DNA of 41,424 bases from Flavobacteriales bacterium UBA7443 (GTDB taxonomy: Bacteria > Bacteroidota > Bacteroidia > Flavobacteriales_D > Sanyastnellaceae): the NCBI GenBank assembly GCA_002477505.1, contig DLQB01000047.1, forward strand, positions 318 through 41,741, written 5' to 3'. Position 1 is the first letter of the stretch. Each line of letters opens with the position of its first letter. Below are positions 1 to 8,324 of this stretch, in pieces. Both the position numbers and the translations under genes were made by a program. The notes beneath the pieces are model-generated. The model made no database searches. It was given only the letters and a program-made list of their open reading frames with translations, and was not told the origin of the DNA.

Positions 1-504
1 GACGAATTGAAAATTGACCAAAGTGTTGCCCACAATGGGGTGTGCCTGACGGTCGTGAAAAAGGATTCGGAAGGGTTTGTGGTCACTGCGATTCAAGAAA
101 CGTTGGACTGCACGAATTTGGGTGATTGGAAGGAGGGAGACGCGGTGAATTTGGAGCGTTGTACGTCGCTCGGAGGTCGCTTGGATGGCCATTTGGTGCA
201 GGGACACGTGGATGCTACGGCCAAGTTGCATCAAGTGGTGGATGCCAACGGCAGTTGGGTCCTGCATTTCGAACATGAAGCTTCGCCTGAAAACATCACG
301 GTCCCGAAAGGATCCATTACGGTCAATGGCGTGAGCCTCACGGTGGTTGACTCTCATCCCGAGGGATTTTCCGTTGCCATCATTCCCTACACTTGGGAAC
401 ACACGAATTTGGGGAGTTTGAACCCGGGTGATCGCGTGAATTTGGAGTTTGACGTGATCGGAAAATACGTGGCGCGCATCTTGTCGCAGCAGGGACTTCG
501 TTGA
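1..504 (+). CDS. ribE: Riboflavin synthase alpha subunit, 5' end missing
   Basis: Riboflavin synthase converts two 6,7-dimethyl-8-ribityllumazine molecules to riboflavin in the cytoplasm. The frame is open from base 1, so the gene starts outside the window; 167 residues are visible and roughly 30-35 N-terminal residues are missing compared with the usual length of about 200. Two lumazine-binding repeats can be seen: AHNGVCLTV near visible residue 10 and ITVNGVSLTV near residue 110, and GHLVQGHVD marks the end of the first repeat. An internal TTG at base 7 is not the real start. The gene converges on lptB with a 14-bp gap and no visible terminator. The family assignment is secure; nothing can be said about its promoter or a flavin riboswitch. 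Confidence 0.93.
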   Translation, partial: DELKIDQSVAHNGVCLTVVKKDSEGFVVTAIQETLDCTNLGDWKEGDAVNLERCTSLGGRLDGHLVQGHVDATAKLHQVVDANGSWVLHFEHEASPENITVPKGSITVNGVSLTVVDSHPEGFSVAIIPYTWEHTNLGSLNPGDRVNLEFDVIGKYVARILSQQGLR

Positions 505-518
505 GGCCGAGGGACTCT

Positions 519-1274
519 TTATCCCCGATCCCGGAGTACGAAGTTTTGGCCCAAATAAACCCGGCGGACTTGCTCATCGGAGGCCAGCTCCTCTGCTGTA
601 CCGTGTTTGAGAATGCGGCCTTCGAAGAGGAGGTAGGCTCGGTCTGTGATGTGCAACGTTTCTTGCACATTGTGGTCGGTGATGAGGATACCGATGTTCT
701 TGGAACGCAGCTGTTCCACAATGCGCTGGATGTCTTCCACCGCGATGGGGTCCACGCCGGCAAATGGTTCGTCGAGGAGGATGAATTGTGGGTCCGTCGC
801 TAAGGCCCGCGCAATTTCCGTTCGCCTGCGTTCTCCACCGCTCAACACGTCGCCCATGGACTTCCGGACTTTTTGGAGGCCGAATTCGTTCAATAAGCTC
901 TCTAGCTTCTCCTTTTGCGACGCTTTGTCGAGGGGTTGCAATTCCAAAATAGCGGCGATGTTGTCTTCAACGGAAAGTTTGCGAAATACCGAAGCTTCTT
1001 GGGGTAAATAGCCCAGCCCCATCCTTCCCCGCTGGTACATGGGACGTTGAGTGATTTCGGTGTCATCGATAAACACTTGCCCTTCATCGGCTTGCACCAG
1101 ACCGACCACCGCATAAAAGCTTGTCGTTTTTCCGGCGCCATTGGGCCCGAGCAACCCCACTACTTCGCCCTCTTTGACCTCGAGTGAGACGCCGTCGACA
1201 ACTTTGCGCTGGCCATATCGCTTGACCAAGCCCTTGGCATGCAATCGTTTCGGTGAGTTCTCGGAAGGGTTCAT
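519..1274 (-). CDS. lptB: LPS export ABC transporter ATP-binding protein LptB
   Basis: This is the ATPase that powers lipopolysaccharide extraction from the inner membrane with LptF/LptG and passes it to LptC. The 251-residue protein has the Walker A motif GPNGAGKT, the ABC signature LSGGERRR, Walker B FILLDEPFAGVDP and the H-loop LITDHNV, all in the usual order. The ATG at 1274 gives a normal LptB N-terminus (MNPSENSPKRLHAKGLVKRYG-like); the same frame stays open upstream to 1439, but that part lies inside the preceding gene and does not resemble LptB. It is the last gene of the kdsD-tatC-DUF5686-lptB run, 25 bp after the DUF5686 stop. A -7-like box ends 4 bases before the ATG. lptC lies at 32515-33084. 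Confidence 0.95.
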   Translation of the reverse strand: MNPSENSPKRLHAKGLVKRYGQRKVVDGVSLEVKEGEVVGLLGPNGAGKTTSFYAVVGLVQADEGQVFIDDTEITQRPMYQRGRMGLGYLPQEASVFRKLSVEDNIAAILELQPLDKASQKEKLESLLNEFGLQKVRKSMGDVLSGGERRRTEIARALATDPQFILLDEPFAGVDPIAVEDIQRIVEQLRSKNIGILITDHNVQETLHITDRAYLLFEGRILKHGTAEELASDEQVRRVYLGQNFVLRDRG

Positions 1275-1278
1275 GGCG

Positions 1279-1286
1279 TAAAAGTA
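1279..1286 (-). promoter_or_regulatory. -7-like box TACTTTTA, 4 nt before lptB ATG
   Basis: Seven of eight positions fit the Bacteroidota -7 consensus TAnnTTTG. It is separated from the lptB ATG by CGCC only, so a transcript from it would start at or next to the ATG. No -33 TTG is visible. Inferred. Confidence 0.3.
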
Positions 1287-1299
1287 AGGCGGGCTGGCA

Positions 1300-3768
1300 T
1301 CATATTTCAGCGCCGAAGCCGAAGCGAATGCCCCAACTTCCCAACTGGTCCACAGGCCGATCGGTTCGCCACACCGCATCAACGCGAAAGATCCCCAAAA
1401 TGTTTTCCAGTCCAACGGAACACTCGGTGTAGGTGCCATTCAAACCGGTCGTGTTTTCCGGCAATGCCAGTAAAGATTCGTGTTTTTCATCCCATGCGCC
1501 CGCGATGCTCCGGACTCCGATGACTTCGCGCAACTTTAATCGGCGGATCAAGGGCACATGATTCAATGCCAACCCTTCCGCATGCCACTCAAGCAAGCCT
1601 GTCGCCCAGCGATCTGTTACTCGCTCGTAAAGATTGATCATGCTAAACGCTTCATCGCTGAGTAGGATGGTTCCGCTAGCTGGGACCACTTCCATGAGTG
1701 CAAAGGGCGCGCTGCCTTGGTAAAATCCAGCTTGAGCGTACCATTCAAACCGCCCCCACCACCCCAGTCGCATTTCATCTTCTCCTTCCACGGTCCATCG
1801 CGTGTACTGGTATTGAGATCCCATCACATTGGGCACTCCCAAGGTCATTTTTGCGGTTAAAATCGGCCACTCGGTTCCCAAGCTTACCCGTTCGAATTCT
1901 CCGCCCACGAATCGCTCCTTTTTGGCGAACCGCAGCACAAGACTCGCTTCGGAAGTCACCAATTCGTCCACGGGCTCTGCGGTCACAGGTTCTAAGAATT
2001 CAAGGTCGCCGAGCGCACCGATTTGTCGGTGCCGCCATTCGAAAAACCCGGTGAAACCCGGACCGAATTCATGAAGCACGGACACTTCTGCCCGCTGCAC
2101 TTCCGAAAGCGAATTGACTGAGTCAGTGCGAAACGCGGAGGTGAAGGCTTGGCCTTGACTGAGCAGGCCGATCATCCCAAGTTGTTCCAGGTCCCGTTTG
2201 ATTTCAAATAAAAACTCCGTTCTCGGCGTTTTCTTTTGAATGTACCGGGCACTGAATCCGGCTTTCCAACGCAAGTCTTCCGTGCCATAGGCAGCGAAGA
2301 TTTTAGGCATGAACCGTGTGCTCCAGGCGTTGGATGTTCGGAGGTCCAATCGAAACCGATTGCCTTCGACGAGATTCTGCGTAAACGCTGACCACCAGGC
2401 CCCAACTTCCACGGGCCCTTTGGTCACATAGCCCGTGCCAAGGCAATACCCGAGGCCTTTTACAAAGCGCCACTGCGGCATGGCCATGATGGAATCGGTC
2501 ATGGTGTAGATGTCGGCTTCCCGCTTCAACAATGGAATGGGGCGCAGCACCTCCCATTCTATTGGCGTCAGCGTATCCGGCTGGAATTGCAAATCTCGCC
2601 CCCCTGTCCAACCCCTAGGCCACTTTTCCTCTTGCCATTCAAGGTTGGTAAATTGTGTGGTGCGCCTGAGGTAGGCTCCTATGGTCCGGTCGGTCAAGCT
2701 GAAATCCATTAAGATTTCCTCTTCCTCCATCATCCAGGCCATTAAGTTTTCCTGGGCTTGATTGCCTTTGACTTGTACAAAGGACTGCCTCCAATTCATG
2801 GTGCGCACAAAGTTCACGTTGGACGCATTGCTGAGGCGGGCTTCAATGGATTGCAAACCAAGCGTGAGGGTGTCGATCCAAAGCTCACCTTCGAACGTGG
2901 ACTCGCCTTTGCGACGAGGAATGAATGCCAAATGAAAGGTGGCTCGGTTTTGAACCTCCAGGGTGTCCAAAATGTAAAATCGGTAATGCGCCAGCGCTCG
3001 GTCGTGCAGCGGCGACGTGAACGTCCGGTCCAAAAGCAGCATTTGATTTTGGTAGATATCGAGCTTGGGCAAAGCGGCGTCCATTTCAGCGGCATTTCGT
3101 GAGTTACTGAACTTGCTGCTCAATTGGCTGGAGATCACATTTTTCTGCTGGCGCTTTGGTGCAGTTTGCCATTGCTCTTCAGCCAAAATTTCGGCCATTA
3201 CAAATGGCAAGGCGACACGAGATTCGGAACTGTCTAAGTAATTGAATACCCATTTGAAAGGTCCCCAATACCACCTCGAAGCCTGTTTCTCACTGATGTC
3301 GTTGATGTCCAACTCGAGCTTGGAGTAGGAGCTATGTCTGGCGGCGGCTAGGCCATTGGGGTCATTGTTTTTCTTAACGTCAATCACCCGCTGCATCAGC
3401 GGCTTGGCAGGGTTTTTCCGCTTGGATTTATCCGGGCGTACTTCTGCCGCGAGCAATTCAATGGACCGCGGCTCAAGGGCAACGTCAATGAATTGAGAAA
3501 TACCGCGGGTGATTTCTATGTTTTTGGAACCATACCCCATAAAGCTCACTGAAATGCGGCCAGGTCGTTCCTCGGTCGTGAGTAGAAATTCTCCTTTTTG
3601 ATTGGTCATCGTCCCCGTTCCTGCCGCAGTGAGAGCGACATTGACAAAGGGAATTGGGAGCCCTGTTTCTGCATCAAAGACGCGGCCTTGAACAGCAGTA
3701 GATTGAGCACTCAAGGCCAGTGACCATGGGACCAACGCGAGGGCAACAAGAAACTTTAGGGTTTTCAT
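1300..3768 (-). CDS. DUF5686 / carboxypeptidase-regulatory-like outer-membrane protein
   Basis: This 822-residue protein is predicted to be exported and inserted in the outer membrane. Residues 1-21 form a signal peptide ending LSAQ. Residues about 25-95 match a CarboxypepD_reg-like beta-sandwich (VQGRVFDAETGLPIPFVNV, then TNQKGEFLL and VSFMGYGSK), the fold found at the N-terminus of many Bacteroidota TonB-dependent receptors and DUF5686 proteins. The rest alternates aromatic and charged residues and ends in FGFGAEI, as expected for a beta-barrel. There is no TonB plug, so it is not a SusC-type receptor. Its ATG overlaps the tatC stop by 4 bp (ATGA), indicating coupling, and lptB follows. Substrate and function are unknown; the family is called from overall layout. 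Confidence 0.75.
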   Translation of the reverse strand: MKTLKFLVALALVPWSLALSAQSTAVQGRVFDAETGLPIPFVNVALTAAGTGTMTNQKGEFLLTTEERPGRISVSFMGYGSKNIEITRGISQFIDVALEPRSIELLAAEVRPDKSKRKNPAKPLMQRVIDVKKNNDPNGLAAARHSSYSKLELDINDISEKQASRWYWGPFKWVFNYLDSSESRVALPFVMAEILAEEQWQTAPKRQQKNVISSQLSSKFSNSRNAAEMDAALPKLDIYQNQMLLLDRTFTSPLHDRALAHYRFYILDTLEVQNRATFHLAFIPRRKGESTFEGELWIDTLTLGLQSIEARLSNASNVNFVRTMNWRQSFVQVKGNQAQENLMAWMMEEEEILMDFSLTDRTIGAYLRRTTQFTNLEWQEEKWPRGWTGGRDLQFQPDTLTPIEWEVLRPIPLLKREADIYTMTDSIMAMPQWRFVKGLGYCLGTGYVTKGPVEVGAWWSAFTQNLVEGNRFRLDLRTSNAWSTRFMPKIFAAYGTEDLRWKAGFSARYIQKKTPRTEFLFEIKRDLEQLGMIGLLSQGQAFTSAFRTDSVNSLSEVQRAEVSVLHEFGPGFTGFFEWRHRQIGALGDLEFLEPVTAEPVDELVTSEASLVLRFAKKERFVGGEFERVSLGTEWPILTAKMTLGVPNVMGSQYQYTRWTVEGEDEMRLGWWGRFEWYAQAGFYQGSAPFALMEVVPASGTILLSDEAFSMINLYERVTDRWATGLLEWHAEGLALNHVPLIRRLKLREVIGVRSIAGAWDEKHESLLALPENTTGLNGTYTECSVGLENILGIFRVDAVWRTDRPVDQLGSWGIRFGFGAEI

Positions 3769-4607
3769 TCGTCCGAACTGGATTCCTTTCCTTTCCGCTT
3801 CACAACCCTACGCGATATTGCAATGCTTATTTCATAGAGGACCAGCACGGGCATGGCGACCAAAAGCTGGCTTGTTACATCCGGAGGCGTAATAACCGCA
3901 GCGATGACCAGTATGCCAACCAATGCATGCTTGCGATAAGACTTGAGTATTTCTGGAGTGATGAGCCCTGCACGACTCAAGAAATAAACCACAACAGGAA
4001 GTTGGAAGATCAGTCCTGAGGCCATGGTGATGGAGGCAATGGTCTTCATGTAGGACATCACAGAAATCCGTGCTTGCACATCCCCCAACTCGTAGTTTCC
4101 CAGAAACTGCAGGGACAATGGCGCAATGATCAAATACCCAAAGGCCACTCCAAAGAAAAACAGCAGGGACGAACTAAGGCCAATTCCACGTGCTGCTTGA
4201 CGCTCTCGGTCTTTCAATGCAGGACGCAGAAAGAGCCAGCCTTGCCAGAAGACCAGTGGAAAAGACAAGATGAACCCACCGATGGCTGACACCAGAATGT
4301 GCGTGGTAAAATTACCCAGCATCGTGGTGTTGATCAATTCATAGTTGATTTCACGAACGCACAGTGCATCGCCGGCACCAACCAGATTTGAGATCCAACA
4401 CCATCCCCTGAAGCTGATAAAGTCAGTTCGCCGTGGACCAAAGAGTACAGTTTCAAAAAGCCAATCTTTGGAAACGAACAAGGCGATGCCTCCCGTCAAG
4501 ATGAAAGCGGCAGACCAAAACAATCGCTTTCTCAGTTCCTCGAGGTGGTCCAGGAACCCCATTTCTACATCCTGTAGATTTTCATCTTCCGGTTGATCCA
4601 GAGCCAT
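3765..4607 (-). CDS. tatC: Sec-independent protein translocase subunit TatC
   Basis: TatC is the polytopic receptor for twin-arginine signal peptides in the inner membrane. The 280-residue protein has the typical N-terminal motif GFLDHLEELRKRL around residue 17, six hydrophobic segments, and the conserved ITPPD sequence before the last helices. The periplasmic loop after helix 1 is longer than in E. coli (about residues 45-95), which I associate with Bacteroidota TatC. No tatA/tatB gene is adjacent. The gene lies 17 bp downstream of kdsD and overlaps the DUF5686 gene. A perfect TAATTTTG -7 box ends 4 bases before the ATG, so an internal leaderless transcript is possible in addition to readthrough from kdsD. 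Confidence 0.95.
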   Translation of the reverse strand: MALDQPEDENLQDVEMGFLDHLEELRKRLFWSAAFILTGGIALFVSKDWLFETVLFGPRRTDFISFRGWCWISNLVGAGDALCVREINYELINTTMLGNFTTHILVSAIGGFILSFPLVFWQGWLFLRPALKDRERQAARGIGLSSSLLFFFGVAFGYLIIAPLSLQFLGNYELGDVQARISVMSYMKTIASITMASGLIFQLPVVVYFLSRAGLITPEILKSYRKHALVGILVIAAVITPPDVTSQLLVAMPVLVLYEISIAISRRVVKRKGKESSSDE

Positions 4608-4611
4608 GCTG

Positions 4612-4619
4612 CAAAATTA
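4612..4619 (-). promoter_or_regulatory. -7 box TAATTTTG, 4 nt before tatC ATG
   Basis: Exact match to the Bacteroidota -7 consensus TAnnTTTG in the 17-bp kdsD-tatC gap. The four bases CAGC separate it from the ATG. No TTG is seen at the -33 distance. Confidence 0.4.
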
Positions 4620-4624
4620 GGTCG

Positions 4625-5578
4625 TTAGAAGATGCCTTCTCGTAGGATGTCGTGCAAATGCACGATTCCAACATAACGCTCCCCGTCCATGACGACGATT
4701 TGCGAGATGGAGTGCTTTTCCATAAGCTGAAAGGCCCCGACGGCCAGGGCGTCTTCTGGGAGGGTCTTTGGCGTTGGGTTCATCAATTGGTCGGCTTGTG
4801 TATCAGAGCCCAAGCCACTTTCCATCGCCCGCCTCATGTCTCCGTCCGTGATGATGCCAATGATCGCATTGCCGCGTTGAACGGCCGTGGCACCGCAGCG
4901 GCCAGCGCTCATTTCCAAGGCGACTTGTTGAAGGCTTGCATCGTGAGCGACGGTCGGGTTTTGGTCGGAACGCATGACATCTTGCAGTCGGGTGTAAAGT
5001 CGCTTTCCAAGGGCACCACCTGGGTGCATCTGGGCAAAATCGGATGCTTTGAACCCGCGCGCTTCCATGAGGCAGGTGGCCAGTGCATCTCCCATTGCCA
5101 TTTGTGCAGCTGTGCTCGATGTGGGGGCGAGGTCGAGCGGACAAGCTTCCTTCGAAACGGTGGTATTGAGCACAACGTCACTCTGAAGAGCCAAATGGGA
5201 TTCGATATTCCCCACCATTCCAATCAGTGAAATATTGCGGCTTTTGAGCAACGGAACCAACGCCTTGATTTCAGGGGAGTTGCCACTCTTCGAGATGCAA
5301 AGCACGAGGTCATCCTTTTGGACAAGGCCGAGGTCGCCGTGGATGGCATCAGCAGCGTGCATAAAGATTGCTGGAGTGCCCGTGGAGTTGAAAGTTGCCA
5401 CAAGTTTTTGGGCGATGATGGCACTTTTCCCAATGCCCGTCATGACTACGCGTCCCTTCATCTGAAAGAGAAGCTTACCAACAGCGATGAAATCGTCGCC
5501 GATGAGCGGAATCAAATCCCGTATGGCATTGCTTTCCAGTGTCAGGGTTTCTGTTGCGCGTCGTATCCAATTCATCAT
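4625..5578 (-). CDS. kdsD: Arabinose-5-phosphate isomerase, KpsF/GutQ family (SIS + 2 CBS)
   Basis: The enzyme interconverts D-ribulose 5-phosphate and D-arabinose 5-phosphate, the first step toward Kdo in the LPS inner core. The 317-residue protein has the family length. The N-terminal SIS domain shows GIGKSAIIAQKLVATFNSTG, HAADAIHGDLG, CISKSGNSPEI and CPLDLAPTSSTA, all diagnostic. Two CBS domains follow from about residue 205 (LQDVMRSDQNPTV; IITDGDMRRAM; LMNPTPKTLPEDA). Two ATG codons stand in tandem (5578 and 5575); the second sits 4 bases after a TAATTTTC box, so it may be the true start. It heads the operon with tatC, DUF5686 and lptB, tying Kdo supply to LPS transport. Confidence 0.95.
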   Translation of the reverse strand: MMNWIRRATETLTLESNAIRDLIPLIGDDFIAVGKLLFQMKGRVVMTGIGKSAIIAQKLVATFNSTGTPAIFMHAADAIHGDLGLVQKDDLVLCISKSGNSPEIKALVPLLKSRNISLIGMVGNIESHLALQSDVVLNTTVSKEACPLDLAPTSSTAAQMAMGDALATCLMEARGFKASDFAQMHPGGALGKRLYTRLQDVMRSDQNPTVAHDASLQQVALEMSAGRCGATAVQRGNAIIGIITDGDMRRAMESGLGSDTQADQLMNPTPKTLPEDALAVGAFQLMEKHSISQIVVMDGERYVGIVHLHDILREGIF

Positions 5579-5645
5579 TGAAAATTAAAAAGGGCAAATT
5601 CAGAGAAGCTTGAAACCAAGAGGTCGATGTTATCCGAAAATTACC

Positions 5646-5653
5646 TATCTTTA
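5646..5653 (+). promoter_or_regulatory. Possible recQ -7 box TATCTTTA
   Basis: Seven of eight positions match TAnnTTTG, in the 130-bp kdsD/recQ divergent gap, 55 bases before the recQ ATG. No TTG at suitable spacing. Confidence 0.22.
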
Positions 5654-5659
5654 GTAGAG

Positions 5660-5667
5660 CAAAGTTA
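5660..5667 (-). promoter_or_regulatory. kdsD: -7 box TAACTTTG for the kdsD operon
   Basis: Exact TAnnTTTG on the minus strand, with a TTG 16 bases upstream (5686-5684), slightly short of the usual spacing. It would give a leader of about 75-80 bases before kdsD. Confidence 0.45.
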
Positions 5668-5708
5668 ACGCTTTCGTTCGGCGCAAGCCGGCACCAAATG
5701 TCTGATTG

Positions 5709-7907
5709 ATGAGTATAACGGAAATGTCCACCCAAGGGGCGCTTAAGCATTTCTTTGGATTCGATGAATTCAAGGGAGAGCAAGAGCAAGTTGTTGACTG
5801 CGTGCTGCGCGGCCAAGACTCCTTTGTGATCATGCCAACAGGCGGAGGGAAGTCCATGTGTTACCAATTGCCTGCATTGATGATGGAAGGGACTGCGATT
5901 GTGGTTTCACCATTGATCGCATTGATGAAGAATCAAGTGGATGCCATCCGAGGGCATCATGATGCGGATTCCATCGCCCACTATTTGAATTCAAGCCTCT
6001 CAAAATCGGATGCGATGCGCGTCCGCGAAGATGTGGCTACGGGCCTAACAAAATTGCTCTATGTTGCCCCGGAGAGTTTGACCAAGGAGGATAACATCAA
6101 TTTCCTGAGAAGCATTCGAATCAGTTTTGTGGCGGTAGACGAAGCCCACTGCATTTCAGAATGGGGGCATGATTTTCGTCCTGAATACCGGCGGATTCGG
6201 TCCATCGTGAATCAGATTGCGGATGTTCCGATCATTGCATTGACCGCGACGGCAACCCCGAAGGTTCAAGCGGATATCCAGAAAAACCTTGAGATGAAGA
6301 ACGCTCAGCTTTTCAAAGCGTCGTTCAATCGAGACAACCTGTTTTATGAAATTAGGGCGAAGAAGGACGCATTGAAGCAAATCGTGCGCCACGCCAAGCG
6401 AAACGTTGGTAAAAGCGGTATTATATACTGTTTGAGCCGAAAGAAGGTTGAAGAAATTTCAGAGGTGCTTCGGGTCAATGGAATAAAAGCATTGGGCTAT
6501 CATGCGGGAATGGATGCGAACACACGCAGTCGCATGCAGGACCAGTTCTTGATGCAAGACGTGGATGTAATCGTTGCAACCATTGCATTCGGGATGGGCA
6601 TTGACAAGCCGGACGTTCGGTTTGTCATTCACTATGATATCCCGAAGTCGCTCGAGAGCTACTACCAGGAGACGGGTCGCGCTGGTCGTGATGGAGGCGA
6701 AGGACACTGCATCGCCTTTTACAGCCACCGGGACATCGAGAAGTTGGAGAAATTCTTGCAAGGAAAGCCGCTGGCAGAGCAGGAAATCGGCCAACAGTTG
6801 CTTCAAGAGGTAATGGCCTATGCGGAGACTTCGATGAGCCGTCGAAAATTCTTGCTCCATTATTTCGGCGAGGAATTTGACGAGCACAATGGGCCGGGGG
6901 CGATGAATTGTGATAACATGGCCAATCCACCCGTCTTGCGGGATGGACAAGAAGAAGTGCACTTGGTGTTAAGTGCGATTCTGGAGCATGGGCAGCAATT
7001 CAGAGCGCCTTTCATTACGGGCGTATTGTGTGGCGAGGAGAACCGCGAAATCCAAGATTACAAGGGTGTTTCAAGCCCGTTTTGGTGCCGAGGCAAGGAC
7101 CATGATGTCCGCCATTGGAATGGAATCATTCGCCAGATGCTGGTGCTTGGTTTGATCCGAAAAGAAATTGAGACGTACGGCGTTTTGAAGATCAAAGATG
7201 CTGGAATGGATTTCTTGACGAATCCAACGCCCGTGATGGTTGCGAAAGAACGGGACTATTCCGATGTGGATGCGATTGACTCCATGAGTCAGACTCGGTC
7301 GAGCCAGGGCGGCGCAATGGATGAGAAGTTGCGTGACATGCTGAAGTCGCTTCGCAAAGAAGTAGCCGATGAGCAGTCGCTTCCCCCTTATGTCATTTTT
7401 CAAGATGTCAGTCTCGATGAAATGGCCATTCACTACCCCCTTACGGAGGACGAATTGTTGCGAATTTCCGGAGTAGGTTCCGGCAAGGCACGCAAATTCG
7501 GAAAACCTTTCTTAAAGCTCATTGACGAATACGTCGAACAGGAGGGAATCGAGCGTGCAGAAGATTTGTTGGTGCGCACAACCAATAACAAATCTTCGTC
7601 CAAGGTGCATATCATTCAACGCATCGACCGCCAAATCGATCTTCCAGACATCGCGAAGGACTTGAATATTTCACGCGAGGAAGTGATGTCCGAAATTGAA
7701 AACATCGTCTCTGCAGGAACCAAGGTCAACTTGGACTACATCATCGACAAGGCTTTGGATGAGGATAGTCTGGAGGAGTTGTTCGAATTTTTGAAGGAAT
7801 CCGAAGACGCGAGCGTTACGGCATTGATCGAGGAATGGAACGACGTTTACAGCGAGGAGGAATTATTGCTCGCGCGCATCAAGTTCTTAAGCGAATACGC
7901 CAATTGA
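5709..7907 (+). CDS. recQ: ATP-dependent DNA helicase RecQ
   Basis: RecQ is a 3'-5' DNA helicase acting in recombination and replication-fork repair. The 732-residue protein has Walker A PTGGGKS (43-49), DEAH at 144-147 followed by the RecQ aromatic-rich loop CISEWGHDFRPEY, and motif VI QETGRAGRDG (about 320). A winged-helix RQC domain spans about 410-510, an HRDC domain about 540-612 (ISGVGSGKARKFG), and a further helical C-terminus with an HTH-like segment (LPDIAKDLNISREEV). The region that usually carries four zinc-binding cysteines (about 373-405) has only one, in MNCDNM. The frame can be read from a TTG at 5706, but the ATG three bases later is preferred. It is divergent from kdsD. Confidence 0.96.
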   Translation: MSITEMSTQGALKHFFGFDEFKGEQEQVVDCVLRGQDSFVIMPTGGGKSMCYQLPALMMEGTAIVVSPLIALMKNQVDAIRGHHDADSIAHYLNSSLSKSDAMRVREDVATGLTKLLYVAPESLTKEDNINFLRSIRISFVAVDEAHCISEWGHDFRPEYRRIRSIVNQIADVPIIALTATATPKVQADIQKNLEMKNAQLFKASFNRDNLFYEIRAKKDALKQIVRHAKRNVGKSGIIYCLSRKKVEEISEVLRVNGIKALGYHAGMDANTRSRMQDQFLMQDVDVIVATIAFGMGIDKPDVRFVIHYDIPKSLESYYQETGRAGRDGGEGHCIAFYSHRDIEKLEKFLQGKPLAEQEIGQQLLQEVMAYAETSMSRRKFLLHYFGEEFDEHNGPGAMNCDNMANPPVLRDGQEEVHLVLSAILEHGQQFRAPFITGVLCGEENREIQDYKGVSSPFWCRGKDHDVRHWNGIIRQMLVLGLIRKEIETYGVLKIKDAGMDFLTNPTPVMVAKERDYSDVDAIDSMSQTRSSQGGAMDEKLRDMLKSLRKEVADEQSLPPYVIFQDVSLDEMAIHYPLTEDELLRISGVGSGKARKFGKPFLKLIDEYVEQEGIERAEDLLVRTTNNKSSSKVHIIQRIDRQIDLPDIAKDLNISREEVMSEIENIVSAGTKVNLDYIIDKALDEDSLEELFEFLKESEDASVTALIEEWNDVYSEEELLLARIKFLSEYAN

Positions 7908-7935
7908 TCGCACCCTTGGGCCACACATGGCTCAC

Positions 7936-8322
7936 TCATCCTCGCAATTCCAGCCAGGATTTCCACCCCAATCGGATTGCAGCGTACATCATGAAGAGTG
8001 CGAAGATTGCACGGACGGCAGCCGGGTTCATTTTCAACGACCATTTGCTCCCGAGCCACGCCCCGAAAACAAACGTGACGGCCAGTGCCGCAGCGAAATA
8101 TAGGTTCACAGCTCCCGCTTTGTAATAGCTTATAACTGCCAAAACACCAATGGGCGGAATCATCATGGCAAGGCTCGTTCCTTGCGCCATGTGTTGGGAC
8201 ATTCCCAGCCCGAAGACGAGGGCCGGAACGATGATCATGCCCCCACCAATCCCCACAAACCCGCTCGCAATTCCGGCGATGAGGCCTATTGCCATCAAAA
8301 TTAATAAGGTGTTCACATCCAT
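7936..8322 (-). CDS. Half-size TauE/SafE (TSUP) family membrane protein
   Basis: This 128-residue hydrophobic protein resembles the TSUP family of anion or sulfur-compound transporters. The family signature GIASGFVGIGGGMIIVPAL is seen at residues 15-33, followed by three more membrane segments. Usual members have about 250 residues in two repeats; this one has a single repeat, so a functional unit would need at least a dimer. The ATG at 8322 is chosen because upstream in-frame residues are not hydrophobic and overlap the previous gene. It follows the 1088-residue gene with only 2 bp between stop and start, so the two are co-transcribed. The substrate is unknown. It converges on recQ with a 28-bp gap. 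Confidence 0.8.
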   Translation of the reverse strand: MDVNTLLILMAIGLIAGIASGFVGIGGGMIIVPALVFGLGMSQHMAQGTSLAMMIPPIGVLAVISYYKAGAVNLYFAAALAVTFVFGAWLGSKWSLKMNPAAVRAIFALFMMYAAIRLGWKSWLELRG

Positions 8323-8324
8323 GG

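Noticed and set aside
4652..5230. 192-codon ORF on the + strand
   Set aside because: It lies fully antisense to kdsD, whose protein has clear SIS and CBS motifs; the translated product has no recognisable features.
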